NCBI GenBank assembly: GCA_028693055.1
Contig: JAQUWD010000011.1
Coordinates: 1 to 64,000 of the forward strand
Length of the DNA stretch: 64,000 bases
Origin: Eubacteriales bacterium
GTDB taxonomy: Bacteria > Bacillota > Clostridia > Christensenellales > Aristaeellaceae
Reading direction: 5' to 3'
The notes below the pieces were generated by a model that was not told where the DNA came from, made no database searches, and worked only from the letters and a program-made list of their open reading frames with translations. Shown here piece by piece: positions 54,477 to 63,583 of the stretch (positions within the stretch are counted from its first letter, which is position 1; the number at the start of each line of letters is the position of its first letter). The position numbers and the translations under genes were made by a program.

Positions 54477-55342
54477 GAATATGGAAAGCCTTGGCAGTGG
54501 CGCTGTTGCTGTGGGGCTGTGCTACTGCGAGCGCCGTGGGCGAGGTTTTTATTGATGCTGCCCCGGCTGCGGATTGGAATACCCGAGACCTGCTGCGGCT
54601 TACGGTCTTTGCCACAGGCGCCAGCGACTGTATGCTGCTTGAGGCGGGTGGCGAAAGCATGATGATTGACGGCGGCATCGGCGGCTCCCATCGTTTGCCG
54701 CTGGCACAGGCGCTAAAAGAGCGGGGAATTCAACGCTTCACCTATATGCTGAATACTCATTATCATGCTGATCACCTGACGGGACTGAAGCTTTTGCTGG
54801 AGGATGGGTTTCAAGCCGATGTTTTTCTAACCCCTTATAAAGAAGCTGGCGAACGGACGGTGTCGCTGCTTAAGGAAACCATGGCGGTAGTCCGAAAAAG
54901 CGGAGTTGCCATCCGCAGGGTTTCTTCCGGTGATGTATTTTCATTGGGGGATGCGTCGATTACCCTGTATCGCTTCGAAGACGGAGATGATACCAACGCG
55001 CGCTCCGTTATTGAGCATATTCGGTATGGTGAAGCTACTCTGCTACTATGTGCGGATCTATCGGGAGCGGCGCAGCGGTACTTCTTAAAGCAGCTGACGG
55101 CGGAAGAGCTGCAGGCGGATGTGATGAAAGCGCCTCATCACGGAATCAACGCAGTGGTTACGGAATTCTTGGACGCTGTCAATCCGAGTGTCGAGGTCAT
55201 TACCAGCGACGAGAAGCGTGGTCAAAAATGTTATCGTCAGGCATTAAACAGGCAGATTGCCGCTTTTTGTTCGGCAGAACGCACCACGGTGTTAGAGACG
55301 GACGGTAAAGATTGGTATGTCTATCAGAACGACGGGTTCTAA
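54473..55342 (+). CDS. Exported ComEC-like MBL-fold hydrolase
   Basis: 289 aa. An N-terminal signal sequence (MRIWKALAVALLLWGCATASA) could be a weak lipoprotein signal (LWGC). The MBL domain has LNTHYHADHLTG and APHHGINAVV, like the C-terminal nuclease-like domain of ComEC but without ComEC's membrane channel. It may cleave nucleic acid or phosphodiesters outside the cell; that is inference. Confidence 0.8.
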   Translation: MRIWKALAVALLLWGCATASAVGEVFIDAAPAADWNTRDLLRLTVFATGASDCMLLEAGGESMMIDGGIGGSHRLPLAQALKERGIQRFTYMLNTHYHADHLTGLKLLLEDGFQADVFLTPYKEAGERTVSLLKETMAVVRKSGVAIRRVSSGDVFSLGDASITLYRFEDGDDTNARSVIEHIRYGEATLLLCADLSGAAQRYFLKQLTAEELQADVMKAPHHGINAVVTEFLDAVNPSVEVITSDEKRGQKCYRQALNRQIAAFCSAERTTVLETDGKDWYVYQNDGF

Positions 55343-55354
55343 CCGGATAAGTGC

Positions 55355-55400
55355 AAAAAGAAGCATGCTGCAAAGAAAACTTGCCGCATGCTTCTTTTTT
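55355..55400. terminator. Bidirectional terminator between the MBL pair and spo0A
   Basis: AAAAAGAAGCATGC pairs with GCATGCTTCTTTTT; T-runs on both strands serve the convergent genes. Confidence 0.9.
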
Positions 55401-55417
55401 CCTTCCATTGTCTTCCT

Positions 55418-56188
55418 CTATGCAGTCTTTTCAAGACTGAGTTTATCGGCAAGCATTGCAATGAACTCGCCGTTTGTCGGCTTATCTTCTGGCGTGCATA
55501 CCTTGCAGCCAAAGGCGAAATTGAGCGTTTCGATTCGTCCGCGATTCCATGCCACTTCGATTGCGTGGCGAATGGCGCGTTCCACCTTGCTGGCGCTGGT
55601 GCCAAAGTGCTTTGCGATTCCGGGATATAGCTCTTTGGTGATTCTGTTGATCACATCCGGCTGATCGACGACCATTTTTACGGCATAACGTAAAAACTGG
55701 TAGCCCTTGATATGGGCGGGGATGCCCATGGTTAAAAAGAGACTGCCTAATCGCTCGTCAATGGTTCGTACCAGCTTAGCTGGAGGAGCCTGTATGGGCT
55801 GAGGATGGACGGCCGTGCAGCACAGCTCTCTGATGTGGTGAATCAGATGCTGCATTTCAAAGGACTTGACCATGTAGAAGCTAGCGCCAAGCTCGATGGC
55901 GCGCATGACAAAATCGTCCCGGCTAAGGGCGGAGATGACGATGGTTTTCGGTACAGAGGGCAGCTGCATATGCTTCATTTCTGCCAGCAGCGTATAGCCG
56001 TCCATCATGGGCATGATGATATCGGTGATCATCACGTCAAAGGATTCGTCAGCGAGGTACTTTAACGCTTCTACCCCGTTTGCGGCTTCCTTGATTTCAC
56101 CGATTTCTTCTTGCTTTTGCAGAAACTCGATCAGACACTTTCTCATCGGTTTGTGATCATCTACCACAAGAATTCTTAATCCTGGCAT
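55418..56188 (-). CDS. spo0A: Sporulation master regulator Spo0A
   Basis: 256 aa. Receiver domain (LRILVVDDHKPMR; phospho-Asp in DVMITDIIMP; ISALSRDD; MVKSF) and the Spo0A-specific effector domain (TSASKVERAIRHAIEVAWNRG...KPTNGEFIAMLADKL), which recognises 0A boxes. Its presence implies an endosporulating lineage or a recent ancestor. The start is the second ATG (GGAGG 7 bp upstream). spoIVB, its usual neighbour, is not adjacent. Confidence 0.96.
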   Translation of the reverse strand: MPGLRILVVDDHKPMRKCLIEFLQKQEEIGEIKEAANGVEALKYLADESFDVMITDIIMPMMDGYTLLAEMKHMQLPSVPKTIVISALSRDDFVMRAIELGASFYMVKSFEMQHLIHHIRELCCTAVHPQPIQAPPAKLVRTIDERLGSLFLTMGIPAHIKGYQFLRYAVKMVVDQPDVINRITKELYPGIAKHFGTSASKVERAIRHAIEVAWNRGRIETLNFAFGCKVCTPEDKPTNGEFIAMLADKLSLEKTA

Positions 56189-56659
56189 AGGCATTCCTCC
56201 TTTTCAAGATAACGCACGTTTCGCGTTATTCCCTGCTTTTCGGTTAGTATATCACGGAATCCTTATAGGATGGGCTTTTCGTTGAAAATAGAAGGAAATG
56301 TTGCTAATATGACATAAAAGGAGACAATGAACAAAATGCCATGGATATATTTAGACAAATCCTGAATAAATATGATACCTGCCGCAACAAAATAACCCAA
56401 AAAATGGGAAAAAAGTTGCTTCATTGTGTAGAATCTTGGATTGAAAAAAATTGCATAGATATAAAATGTTTTAGGTTTCTGTAATATCATTTTTGATTGA
56501 TGTAGAGGAATGCAAATAGAAAAAGAGAAAATCGCAAGGAAATCCTTGCGATATATGGATGGAATTTTTTACCACATACAAATGATTACAAAAATAAATA
56601 GAAAAGGTAATAGTTACGGGTATTTTAGGGAGAAATGGTAATAAAGACCGTCCATTTTA
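56189..56659. other. AT-rich intergenic region between spo0A and rapZ
   Basis: It contains the rapZ terminator and no firm gene. A 75-codon - strand ORF (56263-56490) would encode two hydrophobic stretches but has no good ribosome site, so I do not call it. Confidence 0.4.
56531..56552 (-). terminator. Intrinsic terminator of rapZ
   Basis: ATCGCAAGGA-AA-TCCTTGCGAT; a TTTTCTCTTTTT tract follows on the - strand. Confidence 0.8.
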
Positions 56660-57571
56660 TTATGGTTCGCCCTTCTGATAGTCGCTTTTTGCTGCCCAAT
56701 GGGCTTGTTCCAAGGCAATGTCGCGATGGTTGATATTGACTCGATAACCTAATTTCTTTAAGGTTTCGCCGATATATTCACTAATGGCTACGCTGCGGTG
56801 CGCACCGCCGGTACAGCCAATAGCGATGACCAAGCGATGCTTTCCCTCGGTGATGTAATTGGGTAAAAGGAAGGTGAGCATGTCCACACATTTGGTGAGA
56901 AACTCTTGGGTTACAGGGTGATTTAAAACGAAATCTCTTACGTCCGGTTCAAGCCCGGTATGGTGTCCAAGCTCTGGAATATAGAAGGGATTCGGTAGAA
57001 AGCGCACGTCAAAAACCAAATCGCCTTCTCGTGGAATACCGCGCTTAAAGCCGAAGCTAAGGATTTCTACCCGAAGGGGAGATTCCTCGTCCGCGTGCAG
57101 CACTAGCTCGCTTAGCACATTCTGAAATGCACGAGGACGCAGATTGCTGGTATCGATGAGCTGATTGGCAGCCTCCCGCAAGGGCTGTAGACGGTTGCGC
57201 TCCTCCTTGATGGCTGCATCCAGCGTCTTGCATTCCGCAGTGAGGGGATGCTCTCGGCGAGTTTCCTTATAGCGGTTCACAAGCACGTCGTCAGCAGCTT
57301 CTATAAAGAGGGTGTCGATATGGAAGCCCACCATACGGGCTTCGTCGATCATCTTGGTTACGGCTTTTGCATCAAAAAATTCGCCGGAGCGTATGTCTGC
57401 TGCAATCGCAACCAAGGAAGTATGCAGATTGGCTGTTTGACAAGCCTCCATAAAGGGAACCAGCATCATGGGCGGGAGATTATCCACGCATAATGCGCCT
57501 AGATCCTCTAAGTAGCGTATCGCTACGGTTTTTCCCGCGCCGCTCATGCCCGTTAAAATGAGGTAATGCAT
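56660..57571 (-). CDS. rapZ: RapZ/YvcJ nucleotide-binding regulator
   Basis: 303 aa. Walker A TGMSGAGKTVAIR near the N terminus; the C-terminal domain has GCTGGAHRSV. In E. coli RapZ steers decay of the GlmZ sRNA and senses glucosamine-6-phosphate. In Bacillus the homologue YvcJ hydrolyses GTP. The start is ATG 57571 behind GGGAG. It follows murB by 27 bp, as in many Bacillota, but yvcK, whiA and crh do not follow. Confidence 0.93.
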   Translation of the reverse strand: MHYLILTGMSGAGKTVAIRYLEDLGALCVDNLPPMMLVPFMEACQTANLHTSLVAIAADIRSGEFFDAKAVTKMIDEARMVGFHIDTLFIEAADDVLVNRYKETRREHPLTAECKTLDAAIKEERNRLQPLREAANQLIDTSNLRPRAFQNVLSELVLHADEESPLRVEILSFGFKRGIPREGDLVFDVRFLPNPFYIPELGHHTGLEPDVRDFVLNHPVTQEFLTKCVDMLTFLLPNYITEGKHRLVIAIGCTGGAHRSVAISEYIGETLKKLGYRVNINHRDIALEQAHWAAKSDYQKGEP

Positions 57572-57598
57572 ATGATCAACTCCCACTGTAAGGTAAGG

Positions 57599-58564
57599 TC
57601 AGACGTTGTGTATTGGAGCATCCTCGCCAAGTATGCGCACTTCGGGAATGAGCAAGATACCCGTTTTTTCCTGCACGGTTCGTTGTACATGGTTGATCAG
57701 CGCCAAATAGTCAGCAGCTGTTCCGTTTTCATCATTAACCAAGAAACCGGCATGCAGGGGTGAAACGCATGCTCCGCCAATGCGGAAGCCTTTGAGTCCG
57801 GCTTCGTCGATGAGCGTGCCTGCAAATTGTCCTTCGGGTCGACGGAAGGTGCTGCCGCAGCTGGGCAAAGTAAGGGGCTGCTTTTCGCGACGGCGGGCTG
57901 AAAACTCACGCATGGTCGCCTGTATGGTTTCGCCGTCTCCTTTGGTAAGGACGACGGTGACGGAGGTGATAGCGCTTAATTCTTCGTCGTCGCAAAAGCG
58001 GCTGTGACGGTAGCTCATGCGCAGGTCACCGATTTCGTAGGATGCGTTCTTGCCGCTGCATTCAACAGCCGTTACGTGGGAGACAACATCCTTCATTTCG
58101 CCGCCGTAGGCGCCCGCGTTCATATAAACCGCTCCGCCGATGGTGCCGGGAATCCCGGAGGCGAACTCCAACCCCGTCAGCTCATGATCCATTGCAACAT
58201 TACAAAGCTTTTGCAACGTTGCTCCGGCTTGGGCGGTGATGGCAAAGCGACCGTCCGGCAAAGGTACTGGCGCGCTTAGCTCTGCAAACTGATCTCCCAT
58301 ATGGATCACAAGGCCGGGGATTCCGCCGTCCTTCACCAGCAGATTGCTTCCATTGCCGATTAGGGTAACGGCGACGTCCAACTCTCTGGCAGCTGCGAAG
58401 GCGGCGTTGAGCTGATCCGGCGAGGCGATTTCGCATAGAACTCTAGCTGGGCCGCCTAAATGGAGGGTAGTATAGCGGCTCATTGGCACGTTTTCAAAGA
58501 GCTGCTTCTTCGGGATGCTTTCCCGCAGGCGTTCGTAAAGCTTCTCTGCTGTTGAAAAGTCCAT
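57599..58564 (-). CDS. murB: UDP-N-acetylenolpyruvoylglucosamine reductase
   Basis: 321 aa. FAD-binding blocks TLHLGGPARVL, LIGNGSNLLV, GLEFASGIPGTIGGAVYMNAGAYGGEM; active-site Ser in PSCGSTFRRPEG; C-terminal Glu in LIPEVRILG. It reduces the enolpyruvyl group to make UDP-MurNAc for peptidoglycan. AAGGAGG precedes the ATG; it is first of the murB-rapZ operon. Confidence 0.95.
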   Translation of the reverse strand: MDFSTAEKLYERLRESIPKKQLFENVPMSRYTTLHLGGPARVLCEIASPDQLNAAFAAARELDVAVTLIGNGSNLLVKDGGIPGLVIHMGDQFAELSAPVPLPDGRFAITAQAGATLQKLCNVAMDHELTGLEFASGIPGTIGGAVYMNAGAYGGEMKDVVSHVTAVECSGKNASYEIGDLRMSYRHSRFCDDEELSAITSVTVVLTKGDGETIQATMREFSARRREKQPLTLPSCGSTFRRPEGQFAGTLIDEAGLKGFRIGGACVSPLHAGFLVNDENGTAADYLALINHVQRTVQEKTGILLIPEVRILGEDAPIHNV

Positions 58565-58707
58565 TCGCGGCCTCCTTCTCTAAAAAAAGAAAAAATCTCT
58601 GAATTGATTGTATCGCAGATTGGTATGGATGTCAAAAGGAATCCCTCGGAAGTGTATGCAATTGGTTGGGCTACCATACATGCGGGCGTCGCTTGTCCAT
58701 TTCCATA

Positions 58708-58768
58708 AAAAAACCGCCCGGCTCTGTGTCGTCTTAGCTTAGCTAAGGAACGACAGGGCCGGGCGGTT
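58708..58768 (-). terminator. Intrinsic terminator of the LipO-like binding-protein gene
   Basis: CCGCCCGGC/GCCGGGCGG outer stem with TGTCGT/ACGACA and CTTAGC/GCTAAG inner stems; seven T's on the - strand. Confidence 0.88.
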
Positions 58769-58799
58769 TAAGAAAGGATAGTAACTAAAGCTTTGATTA

Positions 58800-60317
58800 T
58801 TAGTCTTTCACATCGTTGGCAGCCATCCACACTGCATAGTCGGCGTTAGCCTCTTCGGTTACAGGGTATAGTTCATCAGTCAGATACTGCTCAAAATCTT
58901 CAAGGGAAATCTCGCCCATAATATACTCAATTTCCTTGGTCTGACGCGTAGAAGACACATCGGGATGGTCGGCGTCGAAGGTGCTCAATAGGGGTGCGCG
59001 CTGATAAGGCACGTTAATGTGATCAATCTTATTCAATACGGCCTTAAACTCGTTGGTGAACTTTTCAAGTCTTTCAGCCGTATCTGTGTTGGTATAGATT
59101 GCGGGCAAACCATCGTGAGCAAATTCAAACGTGAAGTAGCTGCTTGTCATGGTATTGAGCAAAGCAGCCTGCTCGCTCGTACGATCAATTGTATGGGTAG
59201 CGATATCATACGAATTATAGGTTACGCCTTCAATACCAAGGTTGGTCAGGATGAAGCCTTCCTCTGACATGCAGTAGTCAATAAGAGCTAGGCATTTATC
59301 AATATTCTCGGACTCTGCGTTAATCATGTAGCATCCCCACATGGCGGGGATGGAATAGCAGGTTGCCTTGTTGGTGTAAATGTTTTCCATGGGGGCAATA
59401 TAGTTGTACTTATCCAAAACAAGAGAATCATCAAGATAAGAGCACTGTGCCAACGCGGTGGTCTGCAGGGCGGGAATGCAGCCTACAGTGCCAGAACGCA
59501 GTTTTTCACTACTCTCAGCGTTCATGACCCATTCAGGGTCAATTGCGCCCGCTTCATACATCTCGCGCAGAAAGGTTAGATAGGGAACATAGCCAGACAT
59601 ACGCTGGATAATGTTGTATGCTCCGGTTACCGGATCAGCGATGTAGGAAAGTCCGAATGCAGAGGCAAGGCCGTTGTTGGTATAATCAGTCAGGCAATTC
59701 GTGCCCATGATCATGCCATAGGTGTTTTTCTTGCCGTCGCCGTCCGGATCTTCTGTCGCAAAGGCGATCATCGTTTTCTTGAAATCATCAATGGTAGCGG
59801 GGGCTTCCAATCCCAGTGCCTTAAGCCAATCGTTGTTGATAACGAAGCCGTTGTAGTTGACCATGTTGGGCCGCGCAATCGACATGATCTTTCCGGTTGC
59901 AGTAGAACGCATGGCCTCCTGCATTTCGGGAGTCACCTGTGACATCAGATTAGGATAGTTCGGAAGATAGTCATCCAATGCGAGGATCGTGCCTTCTTTG
60001 GCCCAGGTTTCAAGGTATGCGTCAGCTGCGCCATGATGGTAAATGATGTCCGGAAGATCGCCGGACGCCATAATCAGCTGCTCTTTTTCCGAGTACGCAG
60101 AAACAGCAACAGCCTCATATTCAATATTGATTCCCAATTTATCCTCTAGTGCCTTGATGATGAGGTTGCTATCATCTACTGATACCTCGGGATTAAGGCG
60201 GTTCATAATCCGAATGGTTGGTACGCTTGCCTCGGCAAGCGCCGCCGTGGATACCGGTACCTGGAAAAACGCAAACGCCAAGATGGTTGATAGGATAACA
60301 GAGATACTCTTCTTCAT
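58800..60317 (-). CDS. LipO/LplA-type extracellular solute-binding protein
   Basis: 505 aa with a signal peptide (MKKSISVILSTILAFAFFQV...ALAEA); no lipobox, which is unusual for this class. The mature protein resembles the large (~500 aa) binding proteins that work with LplB/YtcP permeases in uptake of complex polysaccharide fragments (KLGINIEYEAV, MASGDLPDIIYHHG, GNNGF-like NYNGFVINNDWLKALG). Start ATG 60317 behind AGGAAG. It neighbours a membrane AraC regulator and an LplB-like permease. Confidence 0.88.
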   Translation of the reverse strand: MKKSISVILSTILAFAFFQVPVSTAALAEASVPTIRIMNRLNPEVSVDDSNLIIKALEDKLGINIEYEAVAVSAYSEKEQLIMASGDLPDIIYHHGAADAYLETWAKEGTILALDDYLPNYPNLMSQVTPEMQEAMRSTATGKIMSIARPNMVNYNGFVINNDWLKALGLEAPATIDDFKKTMIAFATEDPDGDGKKNTYGMIMGTNCLTDYTNNGLASAFGLSYIADPVTGAYNIIQRMSGYVPYLTFLREMYEAGAIDPEWVMNAESSEKLRSGTVGCIPALQTTALAQCSYLDDSLVLDKYNYIAPMENIYTNKATCYSIPAMWGCYMINAESENIDKCLALIDYCMSEEGFILTNLGIEGVTYNSYDIATHTIDRTSEQAALLNTMTSSYFTFEFAHDGLPAIYTNTDTAERLEKFTNEFKAVLNKIDHINVPYQRAPLLSTFDADHPDVSSTRQTKEIEYIMGEISLEDFEQYLTDELYPVTEEANADYAVWMAANDVKD

Positions 60318-60488
60318 GGTTGGTCTTCCTTTCCTTTTGTTTACCGCGACAATCAATTATTGAAGTATCATATCGCGGCTTTGTTGTAAACAGGATAATG
60401 TCTGCCGAGAATGAAGTAAATAAGAAATACTGCGATTCGTAACAAATAGTACTGTGTCGCGCCTTTCAATACGAATATTCTTATCGAT

Positions 60489-62573
60489 TTAGATTTTTGC
60501 TATCATGCCTTTTTGGGTAATACGCTCTCGATATTGACCCGGTGTTACGCCTTCGATCATTTTGAACACCTTGATAAAGTAGTGAGAATAGGTAAACCCA
60601 ACCTGATGAGCAATGCTGTCTATCGTCAATGTCTTATCTTCCAAAAGCTTGCAGGCACGCTCAACCTTAATGTGGTTTACATATTCGTTGAACGTCATAT
60701 CCGTACGGCGTTTTAGGATATGTGCAAGCTGATTACGGCTGATCGAAAACGCATCAAGCACCGCAGTCAGATTGAAGTTTTCATCAGCCAGCGTTTGATC
60801 GATATACTCAAAAACACTTTCCTCAAGCTTGCTGCCATCATCGTCCACTTGGGCGGTGAGCAATGTGAAAAGCTGACTTGTAAAGCTGTTCAGCTTGCTC
60901 ATTACGCCTGCGCGCGTATCCTGCGGCGAGTATTGGCAGGACATATCGGCTGGAAGACGCAATGGGATAGATGCGGCTTGTAATAAAAGCGCGTTCTGCA
61001 TCCGGATTACCCAGGCAATCATTTCATTATCCTGTAGATATAGGCTTTTGTCAAAAACGATGTCCTCAAACTTTGCCAGCAGCTCCTGACATACGGAATC
61101 ATCTCCTACCACAAGGTTGTTACAAAGCTGCCGCTCTATTGATTCGGGATATTCATGGGGGATAAGGCTTGGGGAAACATCTGCACGGAAGAGTATGCGC
61201 TCATCATCCATTTGCATGGTGTAATTCATCAATAGCTGCGATTCTTGGTACGCCTCTGCAAGGGAGGCGCCGCTCTGCTTGGTGGTGCTAATAGTCATGG
61301 GAATGCAGAGCTCAATCTCCTTTTCCATTCTTTCATGGGTCGAGCAAAGCCATTGACGCCAAAAATCTGCGTTGCTACCATCCGCATAACAGACCAGCAT
61401 CATCGTCTGGCAGACATTTGAGCGAATAATATATTTTTCCGTGTCAACCGGCCATTCAATACTCGTTCGGCACCATTCCAGCGCCCGTTCCGATACATTT
61501 TCCGGGGTTTCATAGAGTATGATAAAGAAGTAATTGTAAGCAAGAGGGTATGGTTCTTGCGCTGCCGTTCCCGGTGACAGGATCGCTTCCTTGAGGGCAA
61601 GCTCCTTTTGTGACATGGCTAGCTCAGAAACGGGGTGCATACTTTTGCGTAAGCATAGATATGCGATAAACAATAGCACCGTCCCGGTAAATAGAATTGT
61701 CAATAGTATGCCCCAAATATTGATAAATTTAATCGGCACATTGTTTCCCAATTGATAGAGATGAACATGCCAGCCCAGCTTATCAAAATCATACTCCGCA
61801 TGGTAGCATACCTGAGCCCCGCTTAACAGGCTCTTGTACATATTCGGGGCACAATCGTTATACTCAAGCTCCGCTATGTTTTTGTTGATGTCACCATAGT
61901 CGCGGGCAAGCAAAATCGTCCCGTCATCCGATGCGATAAATACGTGGCTGGAGGATATGTCGTCCATACGTACGAGCAGATTCTTGAATATCGTGCCAAT
62001 GTCCACGTTTACGACGAGCATGCATCTATTGTCGGCGCTGTTGAGGCGTATCGGTACAATGAGGGAATAAAGCAGATTCGATGTGCCTGGCATCGATGAT
62101 TTTTGTACTAGGCGCGGCCCGTATACCGCGATAGACCCTTCGTTTAGCTTGTCCAGCATTTGTTGATCTTCATAGTTTTCGGTCGATTGAAAGCTATTGT
62201 TTGCGCTGGAATAAATCCAATCGTCGATTTGGGAATAGACTAGCACACTATCATAGTAACGGTCGCTAACCAGAATTTGCGTTACTTTGGTAGCAAAATC
62301 AGCCATGATGGTAGGCTTGTCGCGCATTCGCGAAATCGCTTCAGACATGCCGGTATCATTTAATATGAAACGATACGTTTGATCGGCAGATTGCCCCAGA
62401 ATCATTTCCATCGCTGTGGCGATCTGCTTGCAGTACTCTAAATTGGCAGCGTCAATATTTGAAGCCTGAAGCATTGAAATAAGAATCATATAGGCGCTTA
62501 AGGAAAGTAAAAGCAAGGAGATAACAACGATGGTGATGATTCGCATAATTTTATGCAGGAAGTTTTTATACAT
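60489..62573 (-). CDS. Membrane-anchored AraC-family regulator with extracellular sensor domain
   Basis: 694 aa. One helix at ~12-35, an extracytoplasmic sensor-like domain (~40-280, Cache-type), a second helix at ~285-308, a cytoplasmic linker, and a C-terminal AraC DNA-binding domain (~595-690: FSISRNQLAHILKRRTDMTFNEYVNHIKVERACKLL...VGFTYSHYFIKVFK...GVTPGQYRER). This one-component design is common next to LplABC-type polysaccharide uptake genes and probably activates the flanking binding-protein and permease genes. GGAG precedes the ATG. Confidence 0.92.
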   Translation of the reverse strand: MYKNFLHKIMRIITIVVISLLLLSLSAYMILISMLQASNIDAANLEYCKQIATAMEMILGQSADQTYRFILNDTGMSEAISRMRDKPTIMADFATKVTQILVSDRYYDSVLVYSQIDDWIYSSANNSFQSTENYEDQQMLDKLNEGSIAVYGPRLVQKSSMPGTSNLLYSLIVPIRLNSADNRCMLVVNVDIGTIFKNLLVRMDDISSSHVFIASDDGTILLARDYGDINKNIAELEYNDCAPNMYKSLLSGAQVCYHAEYDFDKLGWHVHLYQLGNNVPIKFINIWGILLTILFTGTVLLFIAYLCLRKSMHPVSELAMSQKELALKEAILSPGTAAQEPYPLAYNYFFIILYETPENVSERALEWCRTSIEWPVDTEKYIIRSNVCQTMMLVCYADGSNADFWRQWLCSTHERMEKEIELCIPMTISTTKQSGASLAEAYQESQLLMNYTMQMDDERILFRADVSPSLIPHEYPESIERQLCNNLVVGDDSVCQELLAKFEDIVFDKSLYLQDNEMIAWVIRMQNALLLQAASIPLRLPADMSCQYSPQDTRAGVMSKLNSFTSQLFTLLTAQVDDDGSKLEESVFEYIDQTLADENFNLTAVLDAFSISRNQLAHILKRRTDMTFNEYVNHIKVERACKLLEDKTLTIDSIAHQVGFTYSHYFIKVFKMIEGVTPGQYRERITQKGMIAKI

Positions 62574-62881
62574 AGCATATACTCCTAACGCTTCACTTTC
62601 TCATGGGTTATTGAAGCAATAACAAAATATTGGTAGTCCCAATAGATAAATTGTATTTTTGATTGCATTTTTTCTCTGAAATTATATAACAAATCCCAAG
62701 TCAGTTCAATAAAAAAACAAGAAGGCTATAACACAAATTGCAACAAAGCAGAAAAAGTGTGATTTGTGTTGCCATACACAAAAAGCATTATTTACATCGT
62801 ATAAGAACGATGGTAGATTAGCAATAAATCACCTTGTGCGATGAAGCCAGCGCTGCACAGTTAAGAAAGGAAGACAGCCCA
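62574..62881. other. Divergent regulatory region between the AraC regulator and the permease operon
   Basis: AT-rich, non-coding. Two dyads stand out: TGTGT-TGCCAT-ACACA (62765-62780) and CATCGT-ATAAGA-ACGATG (62795-62812), which could be regulator sites or a leader hairpin. Confidence 0.5.
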
Positions 62882-63583
62882 ATGCAAATACACGATACTC
62901 CAATGCTCCCAACAAAGGCTAAAAAGAGGAGCGGTTTCTGGTACTATGTCCGCAAAAAAAAGTGCCTATATATAATGCTGATACCTTGCATACTATACTT
63001 TTTGATCTTTAACTATCTTCCCATGGGCGGCATAATCATAGCATTCAAGGACTTCAGCTTCAAAAAAGGAATCTGGGACAGCGCTTGGTGCGGGCTGGAA
63101 AATTTCAGCTATATGTTTGGACTAAAAGATTTCTATAATGTTGTTGGAAATTCGCTGATCCTAAGCTTGCTTCGAATTGTCCTGACATTCCCAATACCGA
63201 TATTGCTGGCGTTAATGATGAATGAAATTAACAATGCCTTTTACCAGAAAACCATTCAAACGGTCATCTATCTACCACATTTTATTTCGTGGGTAGTGGT
63301 TGGCAGCATTCTTACCAACTTCCTATCGCCCTCAGGCGGCGTAATAAACGATTTGCGCCAGGCGATGGGGCTTGACTCTATTTTCTTCATGGCGGATAAA
63401 GACTACTTCAGACCATTGGTTATATTAACAAGCATATGGAAAGAGTCCGGGTGGGGAACCATAATCTATTTGGCGGCTATCGTAAACGTATCCAACGAGA
63501 TTTACGAGGCGGCACGCATCGACGGCGCTAGTCATTTTCAAATGCTTCGTTATATTACCTTGCCGTGCATTAAATCTATGTAG
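62882..63583 (+). pseudogene. 3'-truncated ABC permease, LplB type
   Basis: 233 codons remain of a normally ~300-residue protein. ATG 62882 follows GGAAGAC. N-terminal helices (YIMLIPCILYFLIFNYLPMGG) and the EAA loop start (YEAARIDGASHFQMLRYITLPCIK) are present. The frame then hits TAG and the last helices are missing. Directly after the TAG the sequence is from a different gene (heparinase), so a deletion joined the two. Confidence 0.8.

Noticed and set aside
56263-56490. 75-codon hydrophobic ORF on the - strand
   Set aside because: No convincing ribosome site; in AT-rich DNA such hydrophobic ORFs arise by chance.
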